The notes: generated by a model from the letters alone, not told the origin. A stretch of DNA of 64,000 bases from AP-15 sp963789025 (GCA_963789025.1 CAWBIT010000005.1:496001-560000), one strand, 5' to 3'; shown: positions 1 to 8,267, numbered from the stretch's first letter. Translations and numbers: made by a program.

Positions 1-1363
1 CGGCGAGCCCGCTTCGCCGGTCCGATTGCAGCAGCGACGCGGGCAGCCACAGGGACTGGAAGCCGGAGACAAAATGGCCCACCTCGGCCAGATTTCCCGC
101 CCAAAGGATATTGTCGGCAGGCGCTCCGGGCCGGTCGTCCGACAGCACGGCGCTGGGAAAGTGCTTTTTGAGAAAAACCGGGTCCCAGAGATTGCGAGCC
201 GGCACTGCAATGATCCTGGGCGTGAGCTGATAGGTAAACTCCTGCGGTGATCCGTTGACCCAATGGAAAAACGGCTGCCAGACCGTCTGGGCCTGTTGCT
301 GGTCGAGCCCCTGAAACGTCATCCGGATCTCGAGGCGATTGCCGAGCCGCAGGTTGACGATCTCGCCCCAGTGTGGATTGAAGAGAATGTCGGCATAAAA
401 GTCGATGAGCTGCCCGATCAGCCGGCGAAAGGCGGCGTCGGAAAAGGCGTGGATCGTTGCCGAAACCGCGCCGAAGAACGACGGCAAGTCATGCGTTTTG
501 AGGGTGAGCCGGGTGACGACGCCGAGGCTGCCGCCACCGCCGCCTTTTAGCCCCCAGTAGAGGTCCGGATTGGTGCAGGCATTGGCGATGTGGACTTCGC
601 CGTCGGCGGTGACGATCTCGGCTTCCAACAGGCTCGCCGCTGCGGTGCCGAAATTTTTCGAGAAGCTGCCGAACCCGCCCGCCTGAACTAGCCCGGCCAC
701 CCCGACGGTGCCGCAGCCGCCGCCCTGCACGTAGCGGCCACCTTTGGTCGTCACAGCATTGTATGTATGCATCCAGATCGCGCCCGGCCCGACCGTGACC
801 GCGGGCTGAGGCGGCTGCTGTGCGGCGCACCCCTGCGCGACGAAGCCGTCGTGCAGAGCAATGGCGTTCATCCGCCGAGTCCAGATCAGCAGAGAGTCGG
901 GCGCGTTCGACCTGCCGAGATAGCTGTGGCCGCCGCCCTTCACAACCAGCCGCAGATTATTGTCGCGGGCGAAATCGATCGCGGCGACGACGTCACCCGT
1001 GGTCTCGGCTGCCACCGCGTAGATGCTCGGCTGCGATTCCCAGGCATCGACCCAGCCCGCGGTCTGCGTCGGAGCGACGTTATCGCCGATGTAGTAGGGA
1101 TTCTTGAGCTCCTTGAAGAGATCGCCGCATGCCGCTCCATCCGGCGCTTTGCGACAGGCGCCGAGCGCCGAATTCACCTTGATGAGCCGCCCGCCAACGG
1201 TCTCGTTCAGTTTTCCCCAGCTCGCCTCGCTTGGCCATGAGGAGTCGCCGGGGCGCACTCGGCGAGCGGGGGCGTTTTCTGATATGGCGGCCCGCAAGGG
1301 TTTGGGCAGCACCGGCAGGAAGGCGAGGGCTGCAGCGCGCCTGAGCAAGGTTCTTCGGTTCAT
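1..1363 (-). CDS. FAD-binding oxidoreductase of the berberine-bridge/PCMH type, exported, 3' end beyond the window
   Basis: Reading the minus strand from an ATG at 1363 gives an uninterrupted frame to the window edge, so at least 454 residues are present and the C-terminus is missing. The N-terminus (MNRRTLLRRAAALAF) has twin arginines and a hydrophobic stretch, suggesting Tat export. The PCMH flavin fold is clear: VKGGGHSYLG carries the His that binds FAD covalently in this family, and GGGCGTVGVAG carries the Cys position used for a second covalent flavin bond. The family oxidises alcohols or sugars with O2; the substrate here is unknown. It starts 11 bases after the methyltransferase gene on the same strand and may share its transcript. 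No downstream BBE domain can be checked. Confidence 0.85.
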   Translation of the reverse strand, partial: MNRRTLLRRAAALAFLPVLPKPLRAAISENAPARRVRPGDSSWPSEASWGKLNETVGGRLIKVNSALGACRKAPDGAACGDLFKELKNPYYIGDNVAPTQTAGWVDAWESQPSIYAVAAETTGDVVAAIDFARDNNLRLVVKGGGHSYLGRSNAPDSLLIWTRRMNAIALHDGFVAQGCAAQQPPQPAVTVGPGAIWMHTYNAVTTKGGRYVQGGGCGTVGVAGLVQAGGFGSFSKNFGTAAASLLEAEIVTADGEVHIANACTNPDLYWGLKGGGGGSLGVVTRLTLKTHDLPSFFGAVSATIHAFSDAAFRRLIGQLIDFYADILFNPHWGEIVNLRLGNRLEIRMTFQGLDQQQAQTVWQPFFHWVNGSPQEFTYQLTPRIIAVPARNLWDPVFLKKHFPSAVLSDDRPGAPADNILWAGNLAEVGHFVSGFQSLWLPASLLQSDRRSGLA

Positions 1364-1373
1364 CGCAAACATT

Positions 1374-1955
1374 TCAATAGAGCAGCGGGATCAGCGCGGC
1401 GGTCTGTTGGCGGTATTGGATATATTCGGGGAAATTATCGCTCATGCGTTTCTCCTCGATGTGGATTTTCCGGAGAAAGCCGATCAGGGCACAGATGACC
1501 GCTAGGACCCCGCGCCACTCGCCGATCCCCGCGGCAGTGCCAATCAATGCGAGCAGCAAGCCGGTATAGATCGGATGGCGTACAATTCGATAGGGACCGG
1601 TGCGTATCAGCGCATGATCCTTTTTCACTGTGACGATCCCGCTCCAGTTCGGCCCGAGGTGAGCGCGCGCCCATACGGCAAACCCGAGGCCTGCCGCGAC
1701 CATAATCGCCCCTAATACGGGAAGCAGATTGCCTGCCGGCACAAACCGCGCCGACAGCATCGGCGCCAGCCATCGAGGCTTCGTCAGCAGCACGACTGCG
1801 GCGAACAGCGGGACCACATGCGACGCCAGCGAGCCGATGGATTCTCGCCAACGTGTCGGCTTCGTGCCGAACGAGGCGGCAATCCAGAACGCGGCCCAGG
1901 CGAGCCACATGGCCGGAATGAGGAAGCGGAGAAAAACAGCCAAGGCAGGCTTCAA
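1374..1955 (-). CDS. Isoprenylcysteine carboxyl methyltransferase (ICMT) family integral membrane protein
   Basis: About 193 residues with four to five hydrophobic segments and the C-terminal ICMT/PEMT signature: RTGPYRIVRHPIYTG (SAM-binding side) followed by a hydrophobic helix and an EEKRMSDNFPEY stretch. Members methylate small or lipid substrates at the membrane; the bacterial substrates are mostly unknown. I prefer the TTG start at 1955, which overlaps the lipB stop as TTGA, because it completes the first membrane helix (LKPALAVFLRFLIPAMWLAW). An ATG at 1910 would cut that helix. A longer frame reaches 2087 but lies wholly inside lipB. The overlap suggests translational coupling to lipB. 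Confidence 0.75.
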   Translation of the reverse strand: MKPALAVFLRFLIPAMWLAWAAFWIAASFGTKPTRWRESIGSLASHVVPLFAAVVLLTKPRWLAPMLSARFVPAGNLLPVLGAIMVAAGLGFAVWARAHLGPNWSGIVTVKKDHALIRTGPYRIVRHPIYTGLLLALIGTAAGIGEWRGVLAVICALIGFLRKIHIEEKRMSDNFPEYIQYRQQTAALIPLLY

Positions 1956-2629
1956 GGCGGGCGGCAGACGGGCGGGGCCTCGAACACCTCCGCGAAGGTG
2001 CGCCTCAACGCCGTGTCGATGTCCTCCATGGTCGCGGCGATACCGAGCTCGGTAAGCGAGGTCACGCCGTGCGCGGCGATCCCGCACGGAACGATCCCGC
2101 GGTAATGCTCGAGTTCGGGGTCAACGTTGAGCGCCAGACCGTGATAAGTGACCCACCGCCGCACGCGCACGCCGATCGCTGCAATCTTTTCCTCATGCCC
2201 CGAGGGCCGCACCACCCAGATGCCGACGCGGCCGTCGCGCCGTTCGCCGCGCACCGCGAAGCACGCGAGGGCCCTGATGATCCATTCCTCGAGCTGGTGC
2301 ACGTAGCAGCGCACATCCTGCCCGCGCCGGCGCAGATCCAGCATGACATAGGCGATCCGCTGGCCGGGCCCGTGATAGGTGTAGCGGCCGCCGCGGCCCG
2401 TGCGATGCACCGGCAGATGCCCCGGCTCGAGCAGTTCCTCACGGCGCGCGCTGGTCCCGGCGGTATAAAGCGACGGATGCTCGAGCAGCCAGACGAGCTC
2501 GGCAGCCGCCCCGGCACGGATCGCTGTGACGCGCCCCTCCATTTCCTCGACCGCAGCGGCATAATCGACCGGCGTTTCGCTAACCCGCCACTCGATCCCG
2601 CCCGGCTGCATCACCATCTCAGGGTCCAT
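1952..2629 (-). CDS. lipB: Octanoyl-[acyl-carrier-protein]:protein octanoyltransferase LipB
   Basis: LipB moves octanoyl groups from acyl carrier protein to lipoyl domains; LipA then inserts sulfur. The 225-residue protein has the family signature RGGRYTYHGPGQ (residues 79-90), the catalytic Lys148 in EEKIAAIGVRV and the catalytic Cys182 in GIVPCGIAAHGVTSL. Length is normal. Its acceptors are probably the lipoyl domains of PdhB and PdhC, encoded at 37.5-40.2 kb, and the partner lipA is at 45.3 kb. The ATG at 2629 lies 50 bases from the divergent tRNA-Leu gene, so its promoter must sit in that short gap or within the tRNA region. Confidence 0.97.
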   Translation of the reverse strand: MDPEMVMQPGGIEWRVSETPVDYAAAVEEMEGRVTAIRAGAAAELVWLLEHPSLYTAGTSARREELLEPGHLPVHRTGRGGRYTYHGPGQRIAYVMLDLRRRGQDVRCYVHQLEEWIIRALACFAVRGERRDGRVGIWVVRPSGHEEKIAAIGVRVRRWVTYHGLALNVDPELEHYRGIVPCGIAAHGVTSLTELGIAATMEDIDTALRRTFAEVFEAPPVCRPP

Positions 2630-2678
2630 GCGACTTGATATAGTGGGCCGGATTTGCTAATCACGCCGGCCCTGTCGT

Positions 2679-2765
2679 GCGGTCGTGGCGGAATTGGTAG
2701 ACGCGCAGCGTTGAGGTCGCTGTGGGGGAAACTCCGTGGAAGTTCGAGTCTTCTCGACCGCACCA
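2679..2765 (+). tRNA. tRNA-Leu (anticodon GAG)
   Basis: An 87-base cloverleaf can be folded: acceptor stem GCGGTCG (2679-2685) pairs with CGACCGC (2755-2761), discriminator A and a genomically encoded CCA (2763-2765). The anticodon stem is CAGCG/CGCTG (2706-2710/2718-2722) with loop TTGAGGT, so the anticodon is GAG (2713-2715). The T arm contains GTTCGAGTC. The long variable arm (about 2723-2738) is typical of class II tRNA-Leu. It stands between divergent lipB and the isovaleryl-CoA dehydrogenase operon. Confidence 0.97.
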
Positions 2766-2786
2766 GCCGCCGCCGACCCCTGATCC

Positions 2787-3959
2787 ATGCAAAACACGCG
2801 GCTTTCGTCCCTCGATTTTGATCTCGGCCCGGAGATCGACATGCTGCGGACATCGGTCCGCGGCTTTGCCGAGGACCGGGTCGCGCCGCTCGCCGCCGAG
2901 ATCGACCGGACCGACCGGTTCCCGATCGAGTTGTGGCCGGAGATGGGCGCGCTCGGCCTGCACGGCATCACCGTCGAGGAAGAATATGGCGGCGCGGGAA
3001 TGGGCTACCTCGCGCATTGCGTGGCGATGGAGGAAGTCAGCCGCGGCTCCGCGTCGGTGGGTCTTTCCTACGGCGCCCACTCGAACCTATGCGTCAACCA
3101 GATCCGGCGCAACGGAACCGAAGCGCAAAAGCGCAAGTATCTGCCGAGGCTGATCTCCGGAGAACACCTCGGCGCCTTGGCGATGAGCGAGCCCGGCGCC
3201 GGCTCGGATGTCGTCTCGATGCGACTGCGCGCCGACAAAAAAGGCGACCATTATGTCCTCAACGGCAGCAAGCTGTGGATCACCAACGGTCACTACGCCG
3301 ACACCTTGGTTGTCTACGCCAAGACCCGGCCCGACGCCGGGCCGCGCGGCATCACCACCTTTCTGATCGAGAAGGGGTTCAACGGGTTCCGGCCGGCGCA
3401 GAAGCTGGACAAATTGGGGATGCGCGGGTCGCCCACTTCCGAGCTGGTCTTCGAGGATTGCGAGGTCCCGGCCGAGAACGTGCTCGGCGCGGTCGATGAG
3501 GGTGTACAGGTGCTGATGAGCGGTCTCGATTACGAGCGCGCCGTCTTGGCCGCGGGTCCGCTCGGCATCATGCAGGCCTGCCTCGACGTCGTGATCCCCT
3601 ACATTCACGACCGCAGGCAGTTCGGCCAGGCGATCGGCGAATTCCAGCTGATCCAGGGCAAAGTCGCCGATATGTATACGACGATGAACGCCTGCAAATC
3701 CTATGTCTACGCGGTGGCCAAAGCCTGCGACCGCGGGCAGACGACGCGCAAGGATGCCGCGGGCGCCATCCTCTACGCCGCCGAGAAGGCGACGGCGATG
3801 GCGCTCGATGCGGTGCAGATCCTGGGAGGCAACGGCTACATCAACGACTACCCGACCGGCAGGCTGTTGCGCGACGCCAAGCTCTACGAGATCGGCGCCG
3901 GCACCTCGGAGATCCGCCGCATGCTGATCGGCCGCGAAATCTTCAATGAGACCGCCTGA
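2787..3959 (+). CDS. ivd: Isovaleryl-CoA dehydrogenase (acyl-CoA dehydrogenase family)
   Basis: The 390-residue FAD flavoenzyme oxidises isovaleryl-CoA to 3-methylcrotonyl-CoA in leucine breakdown, passing electrons to ETF. The family signatures LAMSEPGAGSDV (131-142) and LGGNGYINDYPTGRLLRDA are present. The catalytic base Glu250 lies in GLDYERAVLAAGPLG, the position used by isovaleryl-CoA dehydrogenases; short- and medium-chain enzymes carry it elsewhere, which supports the specific call. The start at 2787 is 22 bases after the tRNA. Three more genes follow on the strand with overlaps of 14 and 7 bases, forming an operon. The methylcrotonyl-CoA carboxylase genes that usually accompany ivd are not in this window. 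Confidence 0.9.
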   Translation: MQNTRLSSLDFDLGPEIDMLRTSVRGFAEDRVAPLAAEIDRTDRFPIELWPEMGALGLHGITVEEEYGGAGMGYLAHCVAMEEVSRGSASVGLSYGAHSNLCVNQIRRNGTEAQKRKYLPRLISGEHLGALAMSEPGAGSDVVSMRLRADKKGDHYVLNGSKLWITNGHYADTLVVYAKTRPDAGPRGITTFLIEKGFNGFRPAQKLDKLGMRGSPTSELVFEDCEVPAENVLGAVDEGVQVLMSGLDYERAVLAAGPLGIMQACLDVVIPYIHDRRQFGQAIGEFQLIQGKVADMYTTMNACKSYVYAVAKACDRGQTTRKDAAGAILYAAEKATAMALDAVQILGGNGYINDYPTGRLLRDAKLYEIGAGTSEIRRMLIGREIFNETA

Positions 3960-4350
3960 CGTGCGCCGCCTGATTTCCTCCGGATCGCGTTTTGAGGCAG
4001 AGGCGGGCTACAGCCGCGCGGTAGTCGCCGGCGACTGGATCTTTGTCGCCGGCACAACCGGATTCGACTACGCGCAAATGACCATTGCGGATGATCCTGC
4101 GGAGCAGGCGCGCCAGGCCTTTCGCAACATCGAGAAGGCGCTGGCCGAAGCGGGCGCCGGGCTCGGCGATGTCGTCCGGGTGAAATATTATGTCCCAGAC
4201 GCCGCCGATTGGCCGGCGATCGTGCCGGTGCTGGGTGAGGCGTTCGGCACCATCCGTCCCGCGGCCACCGCCTTGATCTGCGGCCTCGTAGACCCTCGTA
4301 TGAAGGTCGAGATCGAGGTAACCGCTAGACGAGCGAGCACCGCATGCTGA
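3946..4350 (+). CDS. RidA/YjgF-family protein
   Basis: A 134-residue RidA-type protein. RidA proteins hydrolyse reactive enamines/imines made by PLP enzymes, or act as other small hydrolases; they form trimers. Visible family features are FVAGTTGFD near the N-terminus, the AEQARQAFRNIEKALAEAG helix, IRPAATA and the C-terminal PRMKVEIEVTA, which matches the stretch holding the ligand-binding Arg and Glu. It overlaps the end of ivd by 14 bases and the next gene by 7 bases, so it is translationally linked to an amino-acid degradation operon. The exact substrate is unknown. Confidence 0.88.
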   Translation: MRPPDVRRLISSGSRFEAEAGYSRAVVAGDWIFVAGTTGFDYAQMTIADDPAEQARQAFRNIEKALAEAGAGLGDVVRVKYYVPDAADWPAIVPVLGEAFGTIRPAATALICGLVDPRMKVEIEVTARRASTAC

Positions 4351-5171
4351 GGTCCGGCGTGGACGGCTTGGCGGCGAGCGACGGCATCAGGCTCGGCTAT
4401 TGCATCGACGACTTCGCCGACCCATGGAAAGCGGCGCCGGTTCTGCTGCTGTTGCACGCCGCAATGGGCAGCGCGCGCCGCTATTATGCCTGGGTCCCGC
4501 CGCTCAGCCGGCATTACCGGGTAGTGCGGATGGATCTGCGCGGCCACGGCAGCTCGCAGGTCCCGCCCGCCGATCGCGAGCTTACCCTCGACCGGCTGGT
4601 GCGCGACGTCATCGAGCTGATGGACCATCTGGATTGCGCCAACGCCCATATCATCGGCAATTCGGCGGGCGGCTATCTCGGCCAGCAATTGGCGATGAAC
4701 CATGGCGAGCGGGTGCGCAGTCTCATGCTGTTCGGCTCGACGCCCGGGCTTAAACAGAGTCAGGCGCCGAGCTGGATCCCGCAGATTCAAGCGAAAGGCA
4801 TGCGCGCCTTTCTCGCCGAGACGATCGCCGACCGATTGCCGCTCGACAAGGTCGATCCGGAGCTGGTCGAGTGGTTTCTCGACGAGGCCGCCAAGAACGA
4901 TCCGGCCTATATCGGCAAATTCGTCCTGCTGATGGCGAGCTACGACTGGAGCGACCAGCTGCACCGTATTCTGTGCCCCACCCTCGTCGTCGTGCCGGGC
5001 GCCGAGCCGATCGGCTCGACCGCGAATTACGAGCCGTTCCGCCGGCACGTCAGGGATGTCGAGATGCGGGTCTACGAAGGCGCCCCGCATAACATCTGCG
5101 ACGCCTTCCCCGACCGCTGCGCCGGCGACGTGCTCGATTTCCTCGGCCGCCGCTTCGGCCTGGGAGTCTAG
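4344..5171 (+). CDS. Alpha/beta-fold hydrolase
   Basis: A 275-residue alpha/beta hydrolase. The oxyanion-hole segment LLLLHAAMGS (34-43), the strand-5 nucleophile elbow GNSAGG with Ser107, and a C-terminal catalytic His in EGAPHNICD are visible; an acid is expected in the VVVPGAEPIG region. The family covers esterases, lactonases and C-C hydrolases, so the substrate cannot be named. It is the last gene of the ivd-ridA-hydrolase operon, overlapping the RidA gene by 7 bases, and probably acts on a related acid or ester. A palindromic repeat begins at its stop codon. Confidence 0.88.
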   Translation: MLRSGVDGLAASDGIRLGYCIDDFADPWKAAPVLLLLHAAMGSARRYYAWVPPLSRHYRVVRMDLRGHGSSQVPPADRELTLDRLVRDVIELMDHLDCANAHIIGNSAGGYLGQQLAMNHGERVRSLMLFGSTPGLKQSQAPSWIPQIQAKGMRAFLAETIADRLPLDKVDPELVEWFLDEAAKNDPAYIGKFVLLMASYDWSDQLHRILCPTLVVVPGAEPIGSTANYEPFRRHVRDVEMRVYEGAPHNICDAFPDRCAGDVLDFLGRRFGLGV

Positions 5172-5345
5172 CAGGGTGCGGAAGAACGCTGGGATGTCGT
5201 CATTCCGGGGCGCGGGCTTTGCCCGCGAGCCCGGAATCCATGAACACCGGCTTGAGTAATCGACGGCTTGCCCGGTGTTAATGGGTTCCGGGCTCGGCCC
5301 TGAAGGGCCGCCCCGGAACGACAGCAGAGTTTTCCGCATCCTGCT
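5171..5345. repeat. Large imperfect inverted repeat (REP-like interspersed palindrome)
   Basis: The outer arms GCAGGGTGCGGAA (5171-5183) and TTCCGCATCCTGC pair with one mismatch. Inside, GTCATTCCGGGGC pairs with GCCCCGGAACGAC, and there are secondary hairpins (GCGGGCTTTGCCCGC and GGCCCTGAAGGGCC). The central part reads ACACCGG...CCGGTGT. Related hairpins, often containing CGGGCTTGACCCG-like or CACCGGCCTTCGCCGGTG cores, recur at about 7780-8030, 8142-8203, 25676-25705 and 55052-55112. It contains no gene. It could act as a transcription terminator or mRNA stabiliser for the upstream operon. Confidence 0.8.
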
Positions 5346-5429
5346 GACGTCCCGCATCGGGAAATCGTTGCTGGCACTCTGTTAAGAATGGCAGCACAAT
5401 GCGCGCCAACACTTCGCGAAGGAGAGAGC

Positions 5430-6902
5430 ATGAGCGCGCGCAAAGAGTGGCACCCCGAGAAGGTCCGTTCCGGGCTCACCCATCCGGTCATCGACGCCGA
5501 CGGCCATTGGATCGAATACGGGCCGGTCTTCGCCGAGAAGGTCCGCAAGGCCGCCGGCGACAAGGCGGCGGACGGGTTCCTCAGGCACATGCGCCGCATC
5601 CCCGACGTGCTCTCCCTCTCCATCGAAGAGCGGCGCCGGCGCGGCATTGCGATGGAAGGCTATTGGGGACGGCAGTCGACCAACACCCGCGACCGCGCCA
5701 CCGCAATGATGCCGCGGATGCTCTACGACCGGCTCGACGAGCTCGGGATCGATTTCGGCATCGTCTATCCGACCGCGGGGCTGGGCATAACGCGGATCGA
5801 GGATGCCGAGACCCGACGCGCGGTGATCCGCGGCTTCAATATCGTCACGGCTGATTACTTCCGCGATCTCAGCGACCGTCTGACCCCGGCGGCGGTGATC
5901 CCGATGCACACCCCCGAGGAGGCGATCGAGGAGCTCGAATTCGTCACCCGGCAGCTCGGCTCCAAGGTCGGCATGTTCGGCAGCGGGATCAGGCGGCCAC
6001 TGCCGGGGGCCAAAGGCGTCGACTCCGAAATCGCCCGCTTTGCGGCGCATTACGACCAGCTCGGCATCGACAGCGACTACGACTACGACACGGTCTGGCG
6101 GAAATGCCTGGAGCTGAAGATCGCGCCGACATTCCACACCGGCGGTCGCGGCCTCGGCCTGCGCAATGGGCCGAGCAACTTCACCTTCAACCATATCGGC
6201 CATTTCGCCGCCGCCGGCCACGCGGTGGCCAAGGCCATTTTCCTCGGCGGCGTCACGCGGCGCTTCCCCGATCTGCGCTTTGGTTTCCTCGAAGGCGGTT
6301 CCGGCTGGGCCTGTCAATTGTTCGCCGACCTGATCGAGCATTGGGAGCGGCGCGGCAAGGCAGGGCTCGAATACATGGACCCGAAAAAGCTCGACCGCCC
6401 GTTGCTGGCGCAGCTGGTCGAGAAATACGGCTACAAGGACATCGGCGACGAGCTGCGCCGCCGCGACGGCTGGCCAAACCCGGGCGACGACGAGCTCGAC
6501 GGCGGGGTCCCGGTGCACGACGATTACGCCGCCTGCCGGATCACCAAGAAGGAGGACTGGCTCGACCTCTATGCGAAGCCGTTCTTCTTCGGCTGCGAGC
6601 CGGACGACCGCATGAACGCTGTCGCGTTCAGCAAGCTCAACCCGTTGGGCGCCCGGATCAACGCGATCTTCAGCTCGGATGTCGGCCATTTCGACATCCC
6701 CGACATGCGCATGGTCCTGCCGGAAGCGTGGGAATTGGTCGAGGACGAGCTGATCACCCGCGACGACTTCCGCGACTTCACCTTCGCCAATGCCGTGCGC
6801 CTCTTCGGCACGCAGAACCCCGACTTCTTCGAAGGCACCCCGGTCGCCGACGCCGCCGCCGAAGTGCTCGGCAAAGCCCCAGTCCGCGCCGCCGCCGAGT
6901 AG
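5430..6902 (+). CDS. Amidohydrolase family 2 (COG2159-type metal-dependent hydrolase/decarboxylase)
   Basis: A 490-residue TIM-barrel amidohydrolase. The first metal site is recognisable as VIDADGHW near the N-terminus; other candidate ligands are APTFHTGG, FNHIGHF and FSSDVGHFD. Members of this family hydrolyse or decarboxylate aromatic and cyclic compounds; the substrate here is unknown. An upstream ATG at 5388 is in frame, but the ATG at 5430 follows a good Shine-Dalgarno (AAGGAGAGAGC) and is preferred. Two broken copies of parts of this gene type lie at 7538-7652 and about 12733-12885, so this may be the surviving member of a duplicated set. Confidence 0.88.
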   Translation: MSARKEWHPEKVRSGLTHPVIDADGHWIEYGPVFAEKVRKAAGDKAADGFLRHMRRIPDVLSLSIEERRRRGIAMEGYWGRQSTNTRDRATAMMPRMLYDRLDELGIDFGIVYPTAGLGITRIEDAETRRAVIRGFNIVTADYFRDLSDRLTPAAVIPMHTPEEAIEELEFVTRQLGSKVGMFGSGIRRPLPGAKGVDSEIARFAAHYDQLGIDSDYDYDTVWRKCLELKIAPTFHTGGRGLGLRNGPSNFTFNHIGHFAAAGHAVAKAIFLGGVTRRFPDLRFGFLEGGSGWACQLFADLIEHWERRGKAGLEYMDPKKLDRPLLAQLVEKYGYKDIGDELRRRDGWPNPGDDELDGGVPVHDDYAACRITKKEDWLDLYAKPFFFGCEPDDRMNAVAFSKLNPLGARINAIFSSDVGHFDIPDMRMVLPEAWELVEDELITRDDFRDFTFANAVRLFGTQNPDFFEGTPVADAAAEVLGKAPVRAAAE

Positions 6903-7261
6903 CCCTCCCTTCCTCGTCGCAAAAAGGCGGCGTCGCGAGAGGCCGCCCTATTAGCTTGAATTGTGGTGATCGTTCATTGCTGTGAGCAGGCCTGCCCTCT
7001 CGACGCTCAGAGAGGGACCCCGTGGAGAACACTTCGCACTCCCGGCCAGCGGATGACATTCTCATCAGGCCCCTACAGAGCAAGTCGCGCGTCGAGCCCG
7101 GTCGCTTGTCACCCGCTTCCTCGGGTCGTGTTAGAATGGCGATGCGCGACGGATAGGGTCTGCAGCCCGACATGGCCGGTCCGCACCGGCCTTCCGCCGC
7201 AAAACCTCACCCCCGGGTGAGGTTTCGGCTCGAGTGCGGAGCGCTAAGCGGAGGCGCCCTT
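6903..7261. other. Intergenic stretch with a perfect 11-bp hairpin
   Basis: No convincing gene. At 7202-7225 an 11-bp perfect inverted repeat, AAACCTCACCC/GGGTGAGGTTT with a 2-base loop, stands about 25 bases before the ribosome-binding site of the next small gene. It could be an attenuator-like hairpin, an operator or a terminator without a strong T-run. The GGTGAGG core also occurs in the larger interspersed palindromes of this window. Confidence 0.55.
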
Positions 7262-7531
7262 TTGACCGACCGGCTTTCTCTGACCAATGCCTTGGCGGAC
7301 GCCAATATCGATCGCCAGAAGGCCGAGCGGATCGCCACCGAGATCTTCGACGCGATCCACGACAACGTTGCCACCAAGCAGGACCTGCAGGCGCTGGAAC
7401 AGCGAATGCTGCTGCGCTTCGCCGAGGTCGAGGCGCGGATCGACCGCGTCGTCGTCCGGCTCGGCAGCCTGATCGTCGTGCTGACCGGTCTGCTCTTCGC
7501 GGCGCTGCATTATTGGCCGCCGCATGGCTGA
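7262..7531 (+). CDS. Small coiled-coil protein with a C-terminal membrane anchor
   Basis: An 89-residue protein starting at TTG 7262, which has a GCGGAGG Shine-Dalgarno seven bases upstream; the in-frame ATG at 7172 adds an unlikely Pro/Arg-rich leader. It has an N-terminal segment resembling ADANIDRQKAERIATEIF, a heptad-like coiled coil (TKQDLQALEQRMLLRFAEVE) and a C-terminal membrane helix (LGSLIVVLTGLLFAALHYW). This layout matches small CCDC90/DUF1640-like anchored coiled-coil proteins found widely in proteobacteria. No function is assigned. A remnant of an amidohydrolase gene begins 7 bases after its stop. Confidence 0.72.
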   Translation: MTDRLSLTNALADANIDRQKAERIATEIFDAIHDNVATKQDLQALEQRMLLRFAEVEARIDRVVVRLGSLIVVLTGLLFAALHYWPPHG

Positions 7532-7537
7532 TCAGCC

Positions 7538-7652
7538 TTCGCGACGCCGTGCGCCTCTTGGACATGCAAAATCCCGACTTCTTCGAAGGCACCCGGGTCG
7601 CCACCGCCGCCGAAGCCCTCGAAAAGCCCCGGTCCGCGCCGCGGCCGAGTAG
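7538..7652 (+). pseudogene. Remnant of the 3' end of an amidohydrolase gene
   Basis: This stretch is a diverged copy of the last 120 or so bases of the intact amidohydrolase gene (compare about 6788-6902). Shared translated text includes AVRLL-MQNPDFFEG against AVRLFGTQNPDFFEG, followed by the Ala-rich tail, PRSAPRP region and the equivalent TAG at 7650. A single-base deletion in the tail (CTCGAAAAGCCCC against CTCGGCAAAGCCCC) breaks the frame. Nothing of the gene body remains upstream, where the small coiled-coil gene lies instead. Confidence 0.8.
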
Positions 7653-7779
7653 CCCTCCCCCGTCTCCCCCGGACCGCGATCCGGGGGTCGCCACCCCCTC
7701 CCGCAGTGCGAGAGAAGGGCCACGAAACACAATTTGAGCTCCTCTTCCCGCAGGAAGGGGACCAGTCCCTCCCATTCCC

Positions 7780-8030
7780 TCCCCCGCCTGCGGCAGGGCT
7801 GTCCGGGGAAAACTTCGTGGTCGAATAAGACAGAAATCGGCCGAATAACTCGTCTTGGCCGGGCTTGTCCCGGCCATCCACGCCTTCGAGCGTCCGAAAA
7901 AAGGCGTGGATGCGCGGAGCAAGTCCGCGCAAGACGAGTTGGGGGTGATATGAAAGGCGACAACTCATTGCTCTTGCAAGAAAAGTTCCCCGGACAGCCC
8001 TGCGCATGCGGGGAGGGGTAGGGTGGGGGC
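7780..8030. repeat. Nested palindromic element (palindrome inserted in a palindrome)
   Basis: Outer arms: CCCTCCCCCGCCTGCGGCAGGGCTGTCC leads into the gap from about 7780, and its near reverse complement ends near 8030; the AGGGCTGTCCGGGGAAAAC segment at 7797-7815 pairs with GTTCCCCGGACAGCCCT at 7985-8001. Inner arms: AACTCGTCTTG (7849-7859) pairs with CAAGACGAGTT (7930-7940), enclosing small hairpins CCGGGCTTGTCCCGG and ATCCACGCCTT/AAGGCGTGGAT. The inner unit resembles the REP-like family seen elsewhere, so one repeat seems to have inserted in another. The stretch has no gene. Confidence 0.75.
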
Positions 8031-8141
8031 TTGGCGGGTGAGAGGTAGCACCGCCTTCCGCGGTGTGCGGCAAGCAGGCGGAGAATATCGGTTTGAATCT
8101 CAGACGCATTCAGATGCTTCAAATGCCGCGTCTTCTGCCTT

Positions 8142-8203
8142 TGCCTTCCCGGCGAAGGCCGGGATCCATCTCCGCGATGGGCACCGGCCTTCGCCGGTGT
8201 GGC
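8142..8203. repeat. REP-like palindrome, CCGGCCTTCGCCGG type
   Basis: Contains CCCGGCGAAGGCCGGGATCC followed by GGGCACCGGCCTTCGCCGGTG, each able to fold as a hairpin. An almost identical two-hairpin unit lies at 55052-55112 (GGCGAAGGCCGGGACCC ... AGGCACCGGCCTTCGCCGGTG), 47 kb away, so this is an interspersed repeat family. Confidence 0.75.
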
Positions 8204-8267
8204 GGAGTTATATGGTGCTAGCATTGGTCCGGACTCGGCCAATGCGTCGTCTGAATGGATCTGAACA

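Noticed and set aside
5382..6689. A 435-codon minus-strand frame
   Set aside because: It is antisense to the amidohydrolase; the plus-strand protein carries the metal motifs.
7108..7140. TTGTCA and TAGAAT as a promoter before the small coiled-coil gene
   Set aside because: The hexamers are about 20 bases apart and the -35 is imperfect, so it is not convincing.
7780..8213. Repeats that might suggest a CRISPR array
   Set aside because: The units are palindromes of different length in nested order, not equal direct repeats with unique spacers.
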